Virus record (IMG/VR): IMGVR_UViG_3300008259_000230
Coordinates: 1-20,044 of that record
Source of the DNA: a virus
Direction: 5' to 3' (one strand)
Length of the DNA stretch: 20,044 nt
This document shows, piece after piece, positions 12,220-19,145 of the stretch. The first letter of the stretch is position 1, and every line of letters begins with the position of its first letter. The position numbers were made by a program, and so were the translations under genes. The notes below the pieces were generated by a model, which made no database searches, was not told where the DNA came from, and worked only from the letters and a program-made list of their open reading frames with translations.

Positions 12220-12420
12220 CTAAGCTCCTGCTAAGTGCGCGAAAGTGCGCGGGGTTGATTGTTCGATCTGGATTTGATACCCGAGCGCGGCGATAGTGTC
12301 GAGCGCGTGTCTAGTCAGCGTCTTAGTTCCTGCCAACTTTGCCAGTAGTCGGCTTTGGTCGCATGATGGGTACGCCGTCTCGATGCCGTAATTTTTCTCG
12401 ATTTTAATTGTGATTATCAT
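12220..12420 (-). CDS. Small hypothetical protein (66 aa)
   Basis: A 66-residue protein, MIITIKIEKNYGIETAYPSC onward, ending in ALGYQIQIEQSTPRTFAHLA. Strand-helix-strand layout with a helical KTLTRHALDTIAALG. It starts 4 nt after the upstream stop with a weak AAGGG site, not the repeated cassette. Its stop lies inside the next cassette. Not recognised; similar short proteins with TL...AL..I..LGY are frequent in phages. Confidence 0.72.
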   Translation of the reverse strand: MIITIKIEKNYGIETAYPSCDQSRLLAKLAGTKTLTRHALDTIAALGYQIQIEQSTPRTFAHLAGA

Positions 12421-12424
12421 TTTA

Positions 12425-12721
12425 TTAACCCTTTAAAATCAGTTTGCGAAGTGTCTGCATCTCGTCAGTCCAACTTTGCCCGCAGATGTAATACGGTGCG
12501 CGGTCGTTATCATCGGCAATAATCAGGCGGGAAAAAATGCCATAAGAGGGAAACAAGGCGAGCGGCATACGCAAGCGGCGGGAAAGCCTGTCTTTTGTAT
12601 CTGCGCGGCATCCTTTACCAATGATGGAAAGAATCTCGGCTTGTTGATGGTCGGTCAACGCGGGTTGACTATCAGGCGAGAATTTCGCGTCATGTATTGC
12701 GCGGTCTAGTGAATATTGCAT
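12425..12721 (-). CDS. Small hypothetical protein (98 aa)
   Basis: A 98-residue, overall basic protein. The helical N-terminal part contains HQQAEILSIIGKGCRADTKD and RLSRRLRMPLALFP. The C-terminal segment reads APYYICGQSWTDEMQTLRKL. Its start has GAGGAGAACACC before ATG, a strong but different Shine-Dalgarno from the repeated cassette. Not recognised. Confidence 0.75.
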   Translation of the reverse strand: MQYSLDRAIHDAKFSPDSQPALTDHQQAEILSIIGKGCRADTKDRLSRRLRMPLALFPSYGIFSRLIIADDNDRAPYYICGQSWTDEMQTLRKLILKG

Positions 12722-12731
12722 GGTGTTCTCC

Positions 12732-12809
12732 TCAGATGGATAAAAGTAAAAACAAGAAAAGCCAAAGAATAAAGAATCCGGCTATACCTGCCAAAATTTC
12801 GCTGTACAT
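12732..12809 (-). CDS. Single-pass membrane peptide (25 aa)
   Basis: A 25-codon frame, MYSEILAGIAGFFILW followed by LFLFLLLSI, is almost wholly a transmembrane helix. It has a strong TAGGAGAG Shine-Dalgarno, 7 nt before the ATG, and its stop overlaps the GAGGAG of the next gene, as expected of a translated operon member. Two palindromes lie immediately upstream (12832-12878). Function unknown. Confidence 0.6.
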   Translation of the reverse strand: MYSEILAGIAGFFILWLFLFLLLSI

Positions 12810-12831
12810 TGGTTCACTCTCCTAAAAGTGT

Positions 12832-12878
12832 GATTATCAAGTGATAATCCGCTAGCCAACTGCATGCAATCGGCTAGC
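12832..12878. promoter_or_regulatory. Two adjacent palindromes (operator or attenuator)
   Basis: GATTATCA-AG-TGATAATC (12832-12849) is a perfect 8-bp inverted repeat with a 2-nt centre. GCTAGCC (12851-12857) pairs with GGCTAGC (12872-12878), and the loop itself holds the palindrome TGCATGCA (12861-12868). In the direction of array transcription the second hairpin comes first and the other ends 8 nt before the Shine-Dalgarno of the 25-aa peptide gene. A short CTTTT follows, so attenuation is possible. Confidence 0.5.
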
Positions 12879-12887
12879 AGGTAGCAC

Positions 12888-13217
12888 TCAAGCGGCGGCG
12901 GTGTTAAGTTCTGCGAGGGCGATTTCATCCCATGTTGACAGCACTCCTAGCGTATCGGCTTCAACGTCATAAGCCCAGGTTGTAGCGGCTTCGTCGTCGT
13001 CATCAAAGACAGTGCAAGCTTCATAATATCCGCCGAAATCGTGCGCGAATCGTTTAACAGTGACATAACCGTTTTCCGGCTCTGGATAATGGCGGGTGAT
13101 TTGCTCGGCGAAAATAGCGGCTTCGCGGCGTTGCGCTGTAACATAACTTCCGGTTGGCTCGTTGGCGGTGCAATCTTCATCGCAGGGTACGGTTCCAATG
13201 GTTAGATAATCTCTCAT
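12888..13217 (-). CDS. Conserved phage protein of unknown function (109 aa)
   Basis: A 109-residue acidic protein. It has TVPCDEDCTANEPTGSYVTA at the start, REAAIFAEQITRHYPEPENG in the middle, FAHDFGGYYEACTVFDDDDE afterwards, and TWDE near the C-terminus. The GxVPxDEDCxQ/A...R.E...F......P......V..N.HDFG.Y.EV pattern is frequent in phage accessory genes; function unknown. Start cassette variant AGGAGATCACAGCATG. Second gene of the array. Confidence 0.82.
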   Translation of the reverse strand: MRDYLTIGTVPCDEDCTANEPTGSYVTAQRREAAIFAEQITRHYPEPENGYVTVKRFAHDFGGYYEACTVFDDDDEAATTWAYDVEADTLGVLSTWDEIALAELNTAAA

Positions 13218-13241
13218 GCTGTGATCTCCTGTTAGTTGGGT

Positions 13242-13487
13242 TTACTGATAGTTTCCTGCGTCATACTCGGCTAGTACTGCGCTGCCAATTTTTACTGCGG
13301 TTGCATCTTTAACGAAAATACTCACTTGTCCAGATATACCGCGCGCGGCATCTGTAAAATGAGCAGTCATTAGATCAAGAGCTGCATCGTCGAATTCATT
13401 TACATTAGCCGGTGCTATATAGGTGATCTCTAATACTTGCGGCGCGCCATAATCGCGACCAGTATTAAAAAATACTTTGTTATTCAT
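13242..13487 (-). CDS. Small hypothetical protein (81 aa), first gene of the array
   Basis: An 81-residue protein, MNNKVFFNTGRDYGAPQVLE onward. A strand-rich N-terminus is followed by the helix FDDAALDLMTAHFTDAARGI and the strand QVSIFVKDATAVKIGSAVLA. It starts with AAGGAAACCCGCT before ATG, not with the cassette. It is the first gene after the leftward promoter at 13531-13558. Not recognised. Confidence 0.75.
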   Translation of the reverse strand: MNNKVFFNTGRDYGAPQVLEITYIAPANVNEFDDAALDLMTAHFTDAARGISGQVSIFVKDATAVKIGSAVLAEYDAGNYQ

Positions 13488-13530
13488 AGCGGGTTTCCTT
13501 GTGTTAGTTAATAGGGTAATGCAGAGACCT

Positions 13531-13558
13531 AGATTAGCATTTCAATGCACTATGTCAA
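13531..13558 (-). promoter_or_regulatory. Leftward promoter of the small-gene array
   Basis: TTGACA (13558-13553, perfect -35), 16-nt spacer, TAATCT (13536-13531, weak -10). The expected start is near 13524, 37 nt before the first ATG. AT-rich direct repeats ATATATTTTA (13568-13577, 13585-13594) lie upstream and could act as an UP element. Confidence 0.6.
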
Positions 13559-13619
13559 GCCCCTACAATATATTTTATTTGATGATATATTTTAATCGAT
13601 TGCCAGGTTTTAATAGGTT

Positions 13620-13649
13620 TTGACTATTCCGGTGGTGTTCCTGTATATT
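13620..13649 (+). promoter_or_regulatory. Rightward promoter of the late packaging operon
   Basis: TTGACT (13620-13625), 18-nt spacer, TATATT (13644-13649). The expected start is about 13656, before the ATG at 13695. The TTG of the -35 opens the same frame as the terminase gene and should not be taken as its start. Confidence 0.6.
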
Positions 13650-13694
13650 CTGGGCAATTCGGCGCGAGCGCGCGCGACAGCTAAACGGTGCAAT

Positions 13695-14411
13695 ATGAAA
13701 ACAATCACAAGGAAACAAGCTAAGGAAGCTATACAGAGTAAAGGACTCGTATCAGCTATCGGTATAGGTAAAACCGGACTAACAGCAAAGCAAAGGAAGT
13801 TCGCAGAGAAGATTGTATTAGACGGTTTGAACGCATCGGACGCATACAGAGCGGCATACAACACTAAAGGTAATCCGGTAACAGTCAATCCGCATGCTAG
13901 TAGGCTGAGATCGAGTGACAAGGTGCAGACAACCATTCAGGCACTAGAACAGGCAAAAGAGGCGGCTGCATTGCATTCTATTGAAAGCTTGAAGGCTCTA
14001 GTCATTTCAACCCTAACTGACATAGCAACTAACAGCGACAAAGACGCGGTGAGAGTCCAAGCGGTGAAAACTTTGGGGACGGTGGTCGGCGTTGATATGT
14101 TCAGAGAGACCAAACGCATAGAGACGGTGAAAGACAGTTCAGAGATACGCGAGCAGATACTTGGACAGCTTAAAACCATGATGCTCGGTACTGACAGCGC
14201 GGTTGACGTTGACGCAAACGACCTGCTTTCAGAGTTGACAGCCGCCGACCCTACCCACTCCCCACCCCCCGAAACTGAGAATGGGACTCCGGCTGACCAT
14301 GTGCATACTATTCCACACGAACCATCCGATGATTTATCAGAAGACCCCCCCATCTCCAAGAATACGCAGCACCCCCAGGGGGATATATTTTTGGAAAATG
14401 AGGGCAGTTAA
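13695..14411 (+). CDS. terS: Terminase small subunit
   Basis: A 238-residue protein of the Terminase_2 small-subunit type, which recognises phage DNA and loads the packaging motor. The diagnostic N-terminal part LTAKQRKFAEKIVLDGLNAS then DAYRAAYN lies at about 27-54, followed by ASRLRSSDKVQTTI. The helical middle (residues 80-160) would form the oligomerisation core. The C-terminal 60 or so residues are Pro/Asp/Glu-rich and disordered. The ATG at 13695 is chosen because an upstream TTG coincides with a promoter -35; the Shine-Dalgarno is poor, so the start is not certain. It is followed, two small genes later, by the large subunit. Confidence 0.88.
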   Translation: MKTITRKQAKEAIQSKGLVSAIGIGKTGLTAKQRKFAEKIVLDGLNASDAYRAAYNTKGNPVTVNPHASRLRSSDKVQTTIQALEQAKEAAALHSIESLKALVISTLTDIATNSDKDAVRVQAVKTLGTVVGVDMFRETKRIETVKDSSEIREQILGQLKTMMLGTDSAVDVDANDLLSELTAADPTHSPPPETENGTPADHVHTIPHEPSDDLSEDPPISKNTQHPQGDIFLENEGS

Positions 14412-14422
14412 CAATTTGCTAC

Positions 14423-14505
14423 TGTAAACGTTTACACAGTTAAAGTAGTTTCTTAAGAGTGGCAACGTTTACACCCAGGGACTTATTAAAGGCGTATTAA
14501 AGGCG
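14423..14505. promoter_or_regulatory. Control region of the LexA-like gene: palindrome, motif copy, tandem 11-mers
   Basis: Three elements lie in 83 nt. The perfect palindrome TGTAAACGTTTACA is at 14423-14436. GAGTGGCAACGTTTACAC is at 14457-14474, the exact inverse of the 18-mer at 5684-5701. TATTAAAGGCG is repeated in direct tandem at 14484-14494 and 14495-14505, ending 3 nt before the ATG; the AAAGG inside each could serve as Shine-Dalgarno. The layout looks like an autoregulated operator. Confidence 0.6.
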
Positions 14506-14508
14506 TAT

Positions 14509-14811
14509 ATGACGGTATTGCTTATAAACAGGGAGATGACGGCAAAGCGTAGGGATATGTCGTATGAGGAATGTGTGGAGAGAGAGATGACGCCGGCGCA
14601 GAGGGAAGTTTTTTTATGTATAGATGAGTGGTGGAAGAAGTATGGGTTTGGGCCTTCTATACGGGATATATGTAATGTTAGGGGTAAGGGTGGGATGGGT
14701 AATACTTCTGAGATTATTGCTAGGCTGGTTAAGATTGGCGTGCTGAAAAAGGTTAAAGGAGCAGGCAGGAGTGTAAGACCGGTGTATATAAACTTCAGGA
14801 CATTGGAATGA
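14509..14811 (+). CDS. LexA-type winged-helix DNA-binding protein, no protease domain
   Basis: A 100-residue protein. From residue 26, MTPAQREVFLCIDEWWKKYG then FGPSIRDICNVRGKGGMGNT and SEIIARLVKIGVLKKVKGAG, it aligns by eye with the LexA N-terminal winged-helix domain (LTxRQxEVxxxIxxxxxxxGxxPTxxEIAxxxG...HLxxLxxKGxIxxxxGxxRxI). The autoproteolytic Ser-Lys domain of full LexA is absent, so RecA-driven cleavage is not expected. Two later in-frame ATGs exist. Its upstream region contains a palindrome and motif copies that could be its own sites. It may regulate late genes or the array. Coupled to the next gene by ATGA. Confidence 0.82.
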   Translation: MTVLLINREMTAKRRDMSYEECVEREMTPAQREVFLCIDEWWKKYGFGPSIRDICNVRGKGGMGNTSEIIARLVKIGVLKKVKGAGRSVRPVYINFRTLE

Positions 14812-15005
14812 CTGATAGAGATTTATTACTGGAGGCGTTCGGGCTTTTGTATGTGATGTACAAGGATCAGCACGGTGGTAGGAGATACTATCGTCCTGTC
14901 AGTATTTACCCTACGCTATCAAGAATTAAGAACCGATTGGAAAAAACTATGACTGGCTACAGTCCTGCGGGCGAGCGACGGAAGGTAAATAGTCCGTGGA
15001 CTTAA
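14808..15005 (+). CDS. Small hypothetical protein (65 aa) before the large terminase
   Basis: A 65-residue basic protein, MTDRDLLLEAFGLLYVMYKD onward, with YRPVSIYPTLSRIKNRLEK and an Arg/Lys-rich tail. It starts in an ATGA overlap with the LexA-like gene and overlaps the start of the large terminase by 10 nt. A helical start and basic end would fit nucleic-acid contact, but I do not recognise it. Confidence 0.7.
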   Translation: MTDRDLLLEAFGLLYVMYKDQHGGRRYYRPVSIYPTLSRIKNRLEKTMTGYSPAGERRKVNSPWT

Positions 15006-16471
15006 GTGAGCTGATAAGTAAGTTGCCGTCTGCTGAGCAGGAGAAACTGCTGGAGCAGGTAGGGCAGTACAAGGATGCGATCACGCGGGAGAAAGCGCAG
15101 AAGTCATTTATGGCGTTCGTGCATGAGATGTGGCCGGGGTTTATTCACGGGAGACATCATGCCCTTATGGCTAAGAAGTTTGAGGAAATAGCTGCGGGGA
15201 AGTTAAAGCGGTTGATCATAAATATGCCGCCGCGCCACACAAAGTCAGAGTTTGCTAGTTACTTATTGCCGAGTTGGTTCTTGGGTAAGTATCCAGACAA
15301 GAAGGTTATCCAGACATCTAACACGGCTGAACTAGCTGTTGGGTTTGGTCGTAAGGTTAGGAACTTAGTAGATAGCGATCAGTATGCAAAAATATTTCCG
15401 GGAGTCGGCCTGCGGGCGGATTCCAAGGCGGCGGGTCGTTGGGCAACTAGCCACGGCGGGGATTATTTCGCTATTGGTGTTGGCGGTACTGTTACTGGTA
15501 AAGGCGCTGATCTATTAATAATAGATGACCCGCACTCGGAACAAGAAGCTAAGTTAGCCCAGGGTGATCCAGGTGTATTTGACAATGTGTACGAGTGGTA
15601 TACCTCTGGCCCCCGGCAACGTTTACAGCCAGGTGGGGCGATCATCATCGTGATGACGCGCTGGTCTGATAAAGATCTAACTGGCAAGGTACTTAAGAGT
15701 GACAACACGGACTGGGAAGTAATAGAACTACCGGCAATATTGCCATCTGGGAATAGCTTGTGGCCTGAGTTCTGGCCGCTGGTGGAATTGCAGGCGCTGA
15801 AAGAAGAACTGCCGCCTTATAAGTGGAATGCCCAGTACCAACAGCAACCTACTGGCGAAGAAGGCGCGCTGGTAAAGAGAGATTGGTGGAAACGCTGGGA
15901 GTCAGATAGGGCACCGCCGTGCGAGTTTATTATCCAGAGCTGGGATACGGCGTTTACCAAAAGCCAACGGGCTGACTATTCTGCTTGTACAACGTGGGGC
16001 GTGTTTTATAAAGACGAGAATGAGAACGACGCCAACATAATTTTGCTGGATGCGTGGAAAGATAAGCTGGAGTTTCCAGAGTTAAAGGCTAAGGCCAAGG
16101 AAATGTACGATGAGTGGCAACCGGACTCCTGCATTATTGAGGCTAAAGCTGCTGGCGCGCCGTTGATATTTGAATTGCGACGGATGGGCGTGTACGTACA
16201 GGACTATACGCCGACTAGAGGCAACGATAAGTTCGTTCGTTTGAATAGCGTGACTGACTTATTTTCATCCGGTAAAGTGTGGGCACCCGAAACCCGTTGG
16301 GCTGACGAGGTTATCGAGGAGATGGCAAGGTTTCCGAACGCAGAACACGATGACTTGGTAGATAGTACGGTACAGGCATTGATGCGATTTCGGCAGGGCG
16401 GATTTTTGCGGCTTGATTCTGATGAAGAAGACGATCCAGTCGACTTTCGTCGCAAGCGCGTTTACTACTAA
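14996..16471 (+). CDS. terL: Terminase large subunit
   Basis: A 491-residue packaging motor with ATPase and nuclease. ATPase: INMPPRHTKSE (75-85) is a Walker A variant, and LLIIDDPHSE (173-182) is Walker B with the catalytic acid. RxxxPGG..IIIVMTRW (209-223) is the coupling region. Nuclease, RNase H fold: QSWDTAF (Asp 317), IIEAKAAG (Glu 382) and HDDLVDSTVQAL (Asp 452/453/456) supply the metal-binding acids. The start is GTG with GGAAGG about 13 nt upstream, overlapping the previous gene; GTG is chosen because the ATGs further in would remove the conserved N-terminal region. It is followed directly by the portal, whose Shine-Dalgarno (TAAGGA) overlaps this stop. Confidence 0.93.
   Translation: MDLSELISKLPSAEQEKLLEQVGQYKDAITREKAQKSFMAFVHEMWPGFIHGRHHALMAKKFEEIAAGKLKRLIINMPPRHTKSEFASYLLPSWFLGKYPDKKVIQTSNTAELAVGFGRKVRNLVDSDQYAKIFPGVGLRADSKAAGRWATSHGGDYFAIGVGGTVTGKGADLLIIDDPHSEQEAKLAQGDPGVFDNVYEWYTSGPRQRLQPGGAIIIVMTRWSDKDLTGKVLKSDNTDWEVIELPAILPSGNSLWPEFWPLVELQALKEELPPYKWNAQYQQQPTGEEGALVKRDWWKRWESDRAPPCEFIIQSWDTAFTKSQRADYSACTTWGVFYKDENENDANIILLDAWKDKLEFPELKAKAKEMYDEWQPDSCIIEAKAAGAPLIFELRRMGVYVQDYTPTRGNDKFVRLNSVTDLFSSGKVWAPETRWADEVIEEMARFPNAEHDDLVDSTVQALMRFRQGGFLRLDSDEEDDPVDFRRKRVYY
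15615..15633 (-). repeat. Dispersed motif copy inside the large terminase gene
   Basis: GGCAACGTTTACAGCCAGG on the plus strand matches GGCAACGTTTACACCCAGG at 14461-14479 in 18 of 19 bases. It encodes RQRLQPG. Confidence 0.5.
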
Positions 16472-16479
16472 GGACTAAC

Positions 16480-18951
16480 ATGGCGACAAATTTTGACAAA
16501 TCTCTGTATCAGGCTCCACAAGGCATGTCTGTAGATGAGATGGAACCGGATATTGAGATAGAAATTGAAGATCCTGAGTCTGTATCTATAGGACTTGGTG
16601 ACTTAGAGATAGAAATTGAGCCAGGAAAAGCGGATGAGGATGAGTTTAACTCCAATCTTGCTGAGTTTATGGACGATGAAGAGCTGCAATCATTGGCTGG
16701 CGACCTGTTATCTGACTTTGATGACGATATTGACGCCCGAAAAGACTGGATGCAGACGTATGTAGACGGCTTAGAACTACTGGGGATGAAGATTGAAGAA
16801 CGATCTGAACCATGGGAAGGCGCATGTGGGGTTTACCACCCTCTGTTATCAGAAGCTCTTGTTAAGTTCCAAGCCGAAACGATCATGGAAACGTTTCCGG
16901 CTTCGGGGCCTGTCAAAACTAAGATTATTGGCAAAGAAACTCCGCAAAAAAGGGAATCAGCGGAGCGCGTAAGAGACGATATGAACTACCAGTTGACGGA
17001 AGTCATGGTTGAATACCGTCCAGAACACGAGCGCATGGCCTGGGGACTAGGTTTATCTGGTAATGCGTTCAAGAAGGTGTACTTTGATCCAAGTTTGGAC
17101 AGGCAAGTGGCTGTATTTGTCCCAGCAGAGGATGTAGTTGTCCCTTATGGCGCAAGTAATTTAGAAACTGCCAACCGTATGACCCATGTCATGCGCAAAA
17201 CCAAGAATGAAATGCGCCGATTGATGGTTGCCGGCTTCTATAAAGACATAGATCTGCCAGAACCACAGAATACGTTGGACGATGTAGAGAAAAAGATAGC
17301 CGAACGCATGGGATTCCGTGCTACGTCGGACGATAGGTACAAACTTCTGGAAATGCAGGTGTATTTAGATCTGCCGGGCTACGAAGATAAAGATGATAAG
17401 GGCAAAGAGACGGGTATTGGTCTCCCATACATTGTAACTATCGAAAAAACTTCCCAAGAGATTTTAGCTATCAGACGGAACTGGCATCCTGACGATGAAA
17501 CCTGCCAGAAGAGGAACCATTTTGTTCACTACCCATACATACCTGGCTTTGGCTTCTATGCCTTCGGCCTTATTCATCTCATTGGCGCTTTTGCTAAGTC
17601 TGGTACTTCTATTATTAGGCAGCTTGTTGATGCTGGCACTTTATCGAACCTTCCTGGGGGTCTTAAGACTAAGGGAATGCGGGTCAAGGGAGATGACACT
17701 CCAATTTCTCCCGGCGAGTTCCGAGATGTGGACGTCGCGTCCGGCACGATCAGAGACAACATCCTCCCTCTCCCATATAAAGAGCCAAGCCAAGTCCTCT
17801 TAGCATTGATGGACAAGATCGTCGAAGAAGGCCGACGGTTTGCTGGCGCATCAGATCTCAAGATTGCAGACATGTCATCCAACTCACCAGTTGGTACGAC
17901 GTTAGCTATTCTTGAGAGAACTCTAAAAGTAATGTCAGCTGTGCAAGCGCGTATCCACTACGCGATGAAGCAAGAGCTGAAGTTATTGAAAGAGATTATT
18001 CGTGACTACACCCCAGATCAGTATGACTATGACCCGGTAGAGGGATCGCGCCGCGCTAAAAAATCTGACTACGACCATGTAGATGTAATACCGGTATCAG
18101 ATCCAAACGCCGCAACCATGGCTCAGAAGGTAGTCCAGTATCAAGCGGTTATGCAGATGGCTCAGGCCAATCCACAGATATATGACTTGGTTGAATTAAA
18201 CCGGCAGATGCTAGAGGTTCTAGGTATTAAGAATATCGGCAAGTTAGTCCCGAGCGCCGAAGACTTCAAGCCTAAAGACCCAGTGCAAGAGAACATGAAT
18301 ATATTGAACGGCAAGCCAGTCAAGGCATTTATATATCAGGATCATCAAGCACACATTACTGTCCACCAGTCGGCCATGCAAGATCCAAAGATCATGCAGA
18401 TTGTTGGTCAGAATCCTAAAGCACAGATGATTGGCGCGGCAATGATGGCGCATATAAATGAACACGTTGCGTTTGAGTATCGCAAGCAGATAGAAGAGCA
18501 ACTTGGTATTCCGTTGCCAGACATGGACAAGGAATTACCGAAAGATTTGGAAGTAGAAGTATCCCGCATGATGGCTCTGGCAGCACAAAAACTGCTACAG
18601 AAAGATCAAGCGGAAGCTGCACAAGCGCAGGCGCAGCAAGCGGCCCAAGACCCGCTGGTGCAAATGCAACAGGCAGAGTTGCAACTCAAAGCCAAAGAAG
18701 TGGATCTCAAAGAGAAGAAGCTCGCGGCAGACGCAGCAGCTCAAGCCGACAAGCTGGAGTTGGAAAAAGCACGTATCGACGCTCAGAAGGAGATTGCTGG
18801 TATGCAGGTCGGAGCAAAAGCCGCAGCAGAGAAAGCAAGATTCGAGGGCGAGATGGAAGTAAAAGGATTGGAAATTGGCTCCAAACTAGCCAAAGAACGC
18901 ATGGATATGCTTCGGCCAGAACCGAAGAAACCTACCAAAAAAGGTGAATAA
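16480..18951 (+). CDS. Portal protein (long form, 823 aa)
   Basis: An 823-residue portal, the dodecameric ring at the capsid vertex through which DNA is packaged. Recognisable segments are SEPWEGACGVYHPLLSEALV (about 110-129), ETPQKRESAERVRDDMNYQL, EYRPEHERMAWGLGLSGNAF then KKVYFDPS, and FVPAEDVVVPYGASNLETAN, typical of long portals in uncultured aquatic phages (memory). The C-terminal 150 residues are an Ala/Gln/Lys-rich coiled coil (AEAAQAQAQQAAQ, then MQQAELQLKAKEVDLKEKK). The N-terminus is acidic and contains the motif EIEIE twice. AAGGA precedes the ATG. Its size is much above the usual 500-600 residues, through the N-terminal acidic region and the coiled-coil tail. Confidence 0.9.
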   Translation: MATNFDKSLYQAPQGMSVDEMEPDIEIEIEDPESVSIGLGDLEIEIEPGKADEDEFNSNLAEFMDDEELQSLAGDLLSDFDDDIDARKDWMQTYVDGLELLGMKIEERSEPWEGACGVYHPLLSEALVKFQAETIMETFPASGPVKTKIIGKETPQKRESAERVRDDMNYQLTEVMVEYRPEHERMAWGLGLSGNAFKKVYFDPSLDRQVAVFVPAEDVVVPYGASNLETANRMTHVMRKTKNEMRRLMVAGFYKDIDLPEPQNTLDDVEKKIAERMGFRATSDDRYKLLEMQVYLDLPGYEDKDDKGKETGIGLPYIVTIEKTSQEILAIRRNWHPDDETCQKRNHFVHYPYIPGFGFYAFGLIHLIGAFAKSGTSIIRQLVDAGTLSNLPGGLKTKGMRVKGDDTPISPGEFRDVDVASGTIRDNILPLPYKEPSQVLLALMDKIVEEGRRFAGASDLKIADMSSNSPVGTTLAILERTLKVMSAVQARIHYAMKQELKLLKEIIRDYTPDQYDYDPVEGSRRAKKSDYDHVDVIPVSDPNAATMAQKVVQYQAVMQMAQANPQIYDLVELNRQMLEVLGIKNIGKLVPSAEDFKPKDPVQENMNILNGKPVKAFIYQDHQAHITVHQSAMQDPKIMQIVGQNPKAQMIGAAMMAHINEHVAFEYRKQIEEQLGIPLPDMDKELPKDLEVEVSRMMALAAQKLLQKDQAEAAQAQAQQAAQDPLVQMQQAELQLKAKEVDLKEKKLAADAAAQADKLELEKARIDAQKEIAGMQVGAKAAAEKARFEGEMEVKGLEIGSKLAKERMDMLRPEPKKPTKKGE

Positions 18952-18953
18952 CT

Positions 18954-19145
18954 ATGGATAAGGCGTTTGAAATTCTCATTCAACAATTGAGAGATAAGCG
19001 TCAGCAGGTAGTCGAGGCGGTTTCAACCAACTGTGCCAAAGACTATTCTGAGTACCAAAAACTTTGCGGCGAGATTCGGGGTCTCTCGATTGCAGAGGGT
19101 TTTATATTAGACCTTGCAAAAACTATGGAGTTATCTGATGAGTGA
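18954..19145 (+). CDS. Small conserved head-region protein (63 aa)
   Basis: A 63-residue helical protein, MDKAFEILIQQLRDKRQQVV then KDYSEYQKLCGEIRGLSIAE. A short protein with a KDYxEYxxLCGEIRGL core is often found between portal and co-chaperonin in this kind of phage (memory). Function unknown, perhaps head assembly. Starts 2 nt after the portal stop and overlaps the co-chaperonin start by 8 nt. Confidence 0.8.
   Translation: MDKAFEILIQQLRDKRQQVVEAVSTNCAKDYSEYQKLCGEIRGLSIAEGFILDLAKTMELSDE

Larger units (their letters stand above)
8764..13230 (-). repeat. Family of start-associated cassettes AGGAGATCAGACGATG
   Basis: On the minus strand a 16-mer, AGGAGATCAGACGATG, spans the Shine-Dalgarno, spacer and start codon. 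Exact copies: 9072-9087, 9239-9254, 9406-9421, 9594-9609, 9988-10003, 10686-10701, 10913-10928, 11291-11306, 11903-11918. Variants: 8764-8779 (AGCAG), 10435-10450 (spacer TTAAATC), 11095-11112 (two bases longer), 11379-11394 (ATT start, orphan), 11685-11700 (CAATG), 12214-12229 (CTTAGACC) and 13215-13230 (CACAGC). Six genes of the array, at 8572, 9781, 12420, 12721, 12809 and 13487, lack it. No copy was noticed outside the array. Confidence 0.9.

Noticed and set aside
8764-13230. CRISPR array
   Set aside because: The repeated 16-mer recurs at gene-length intervals, is always tied to a start codon or its remnant, and the spacers are coding.
13620-13694. TTG start for the small terminase
   Set aside because: It coincides with a -35 hexamer (TTGACT-N18-TATATT), and the extra residues do not look like terminase sequence.
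15463-15708. Minus-strand open frames opposite the terminase, portal, helicase and ParB-like genes
   Set aside because: They are antisense shadows of well-supported genes and have no ribosome sites.
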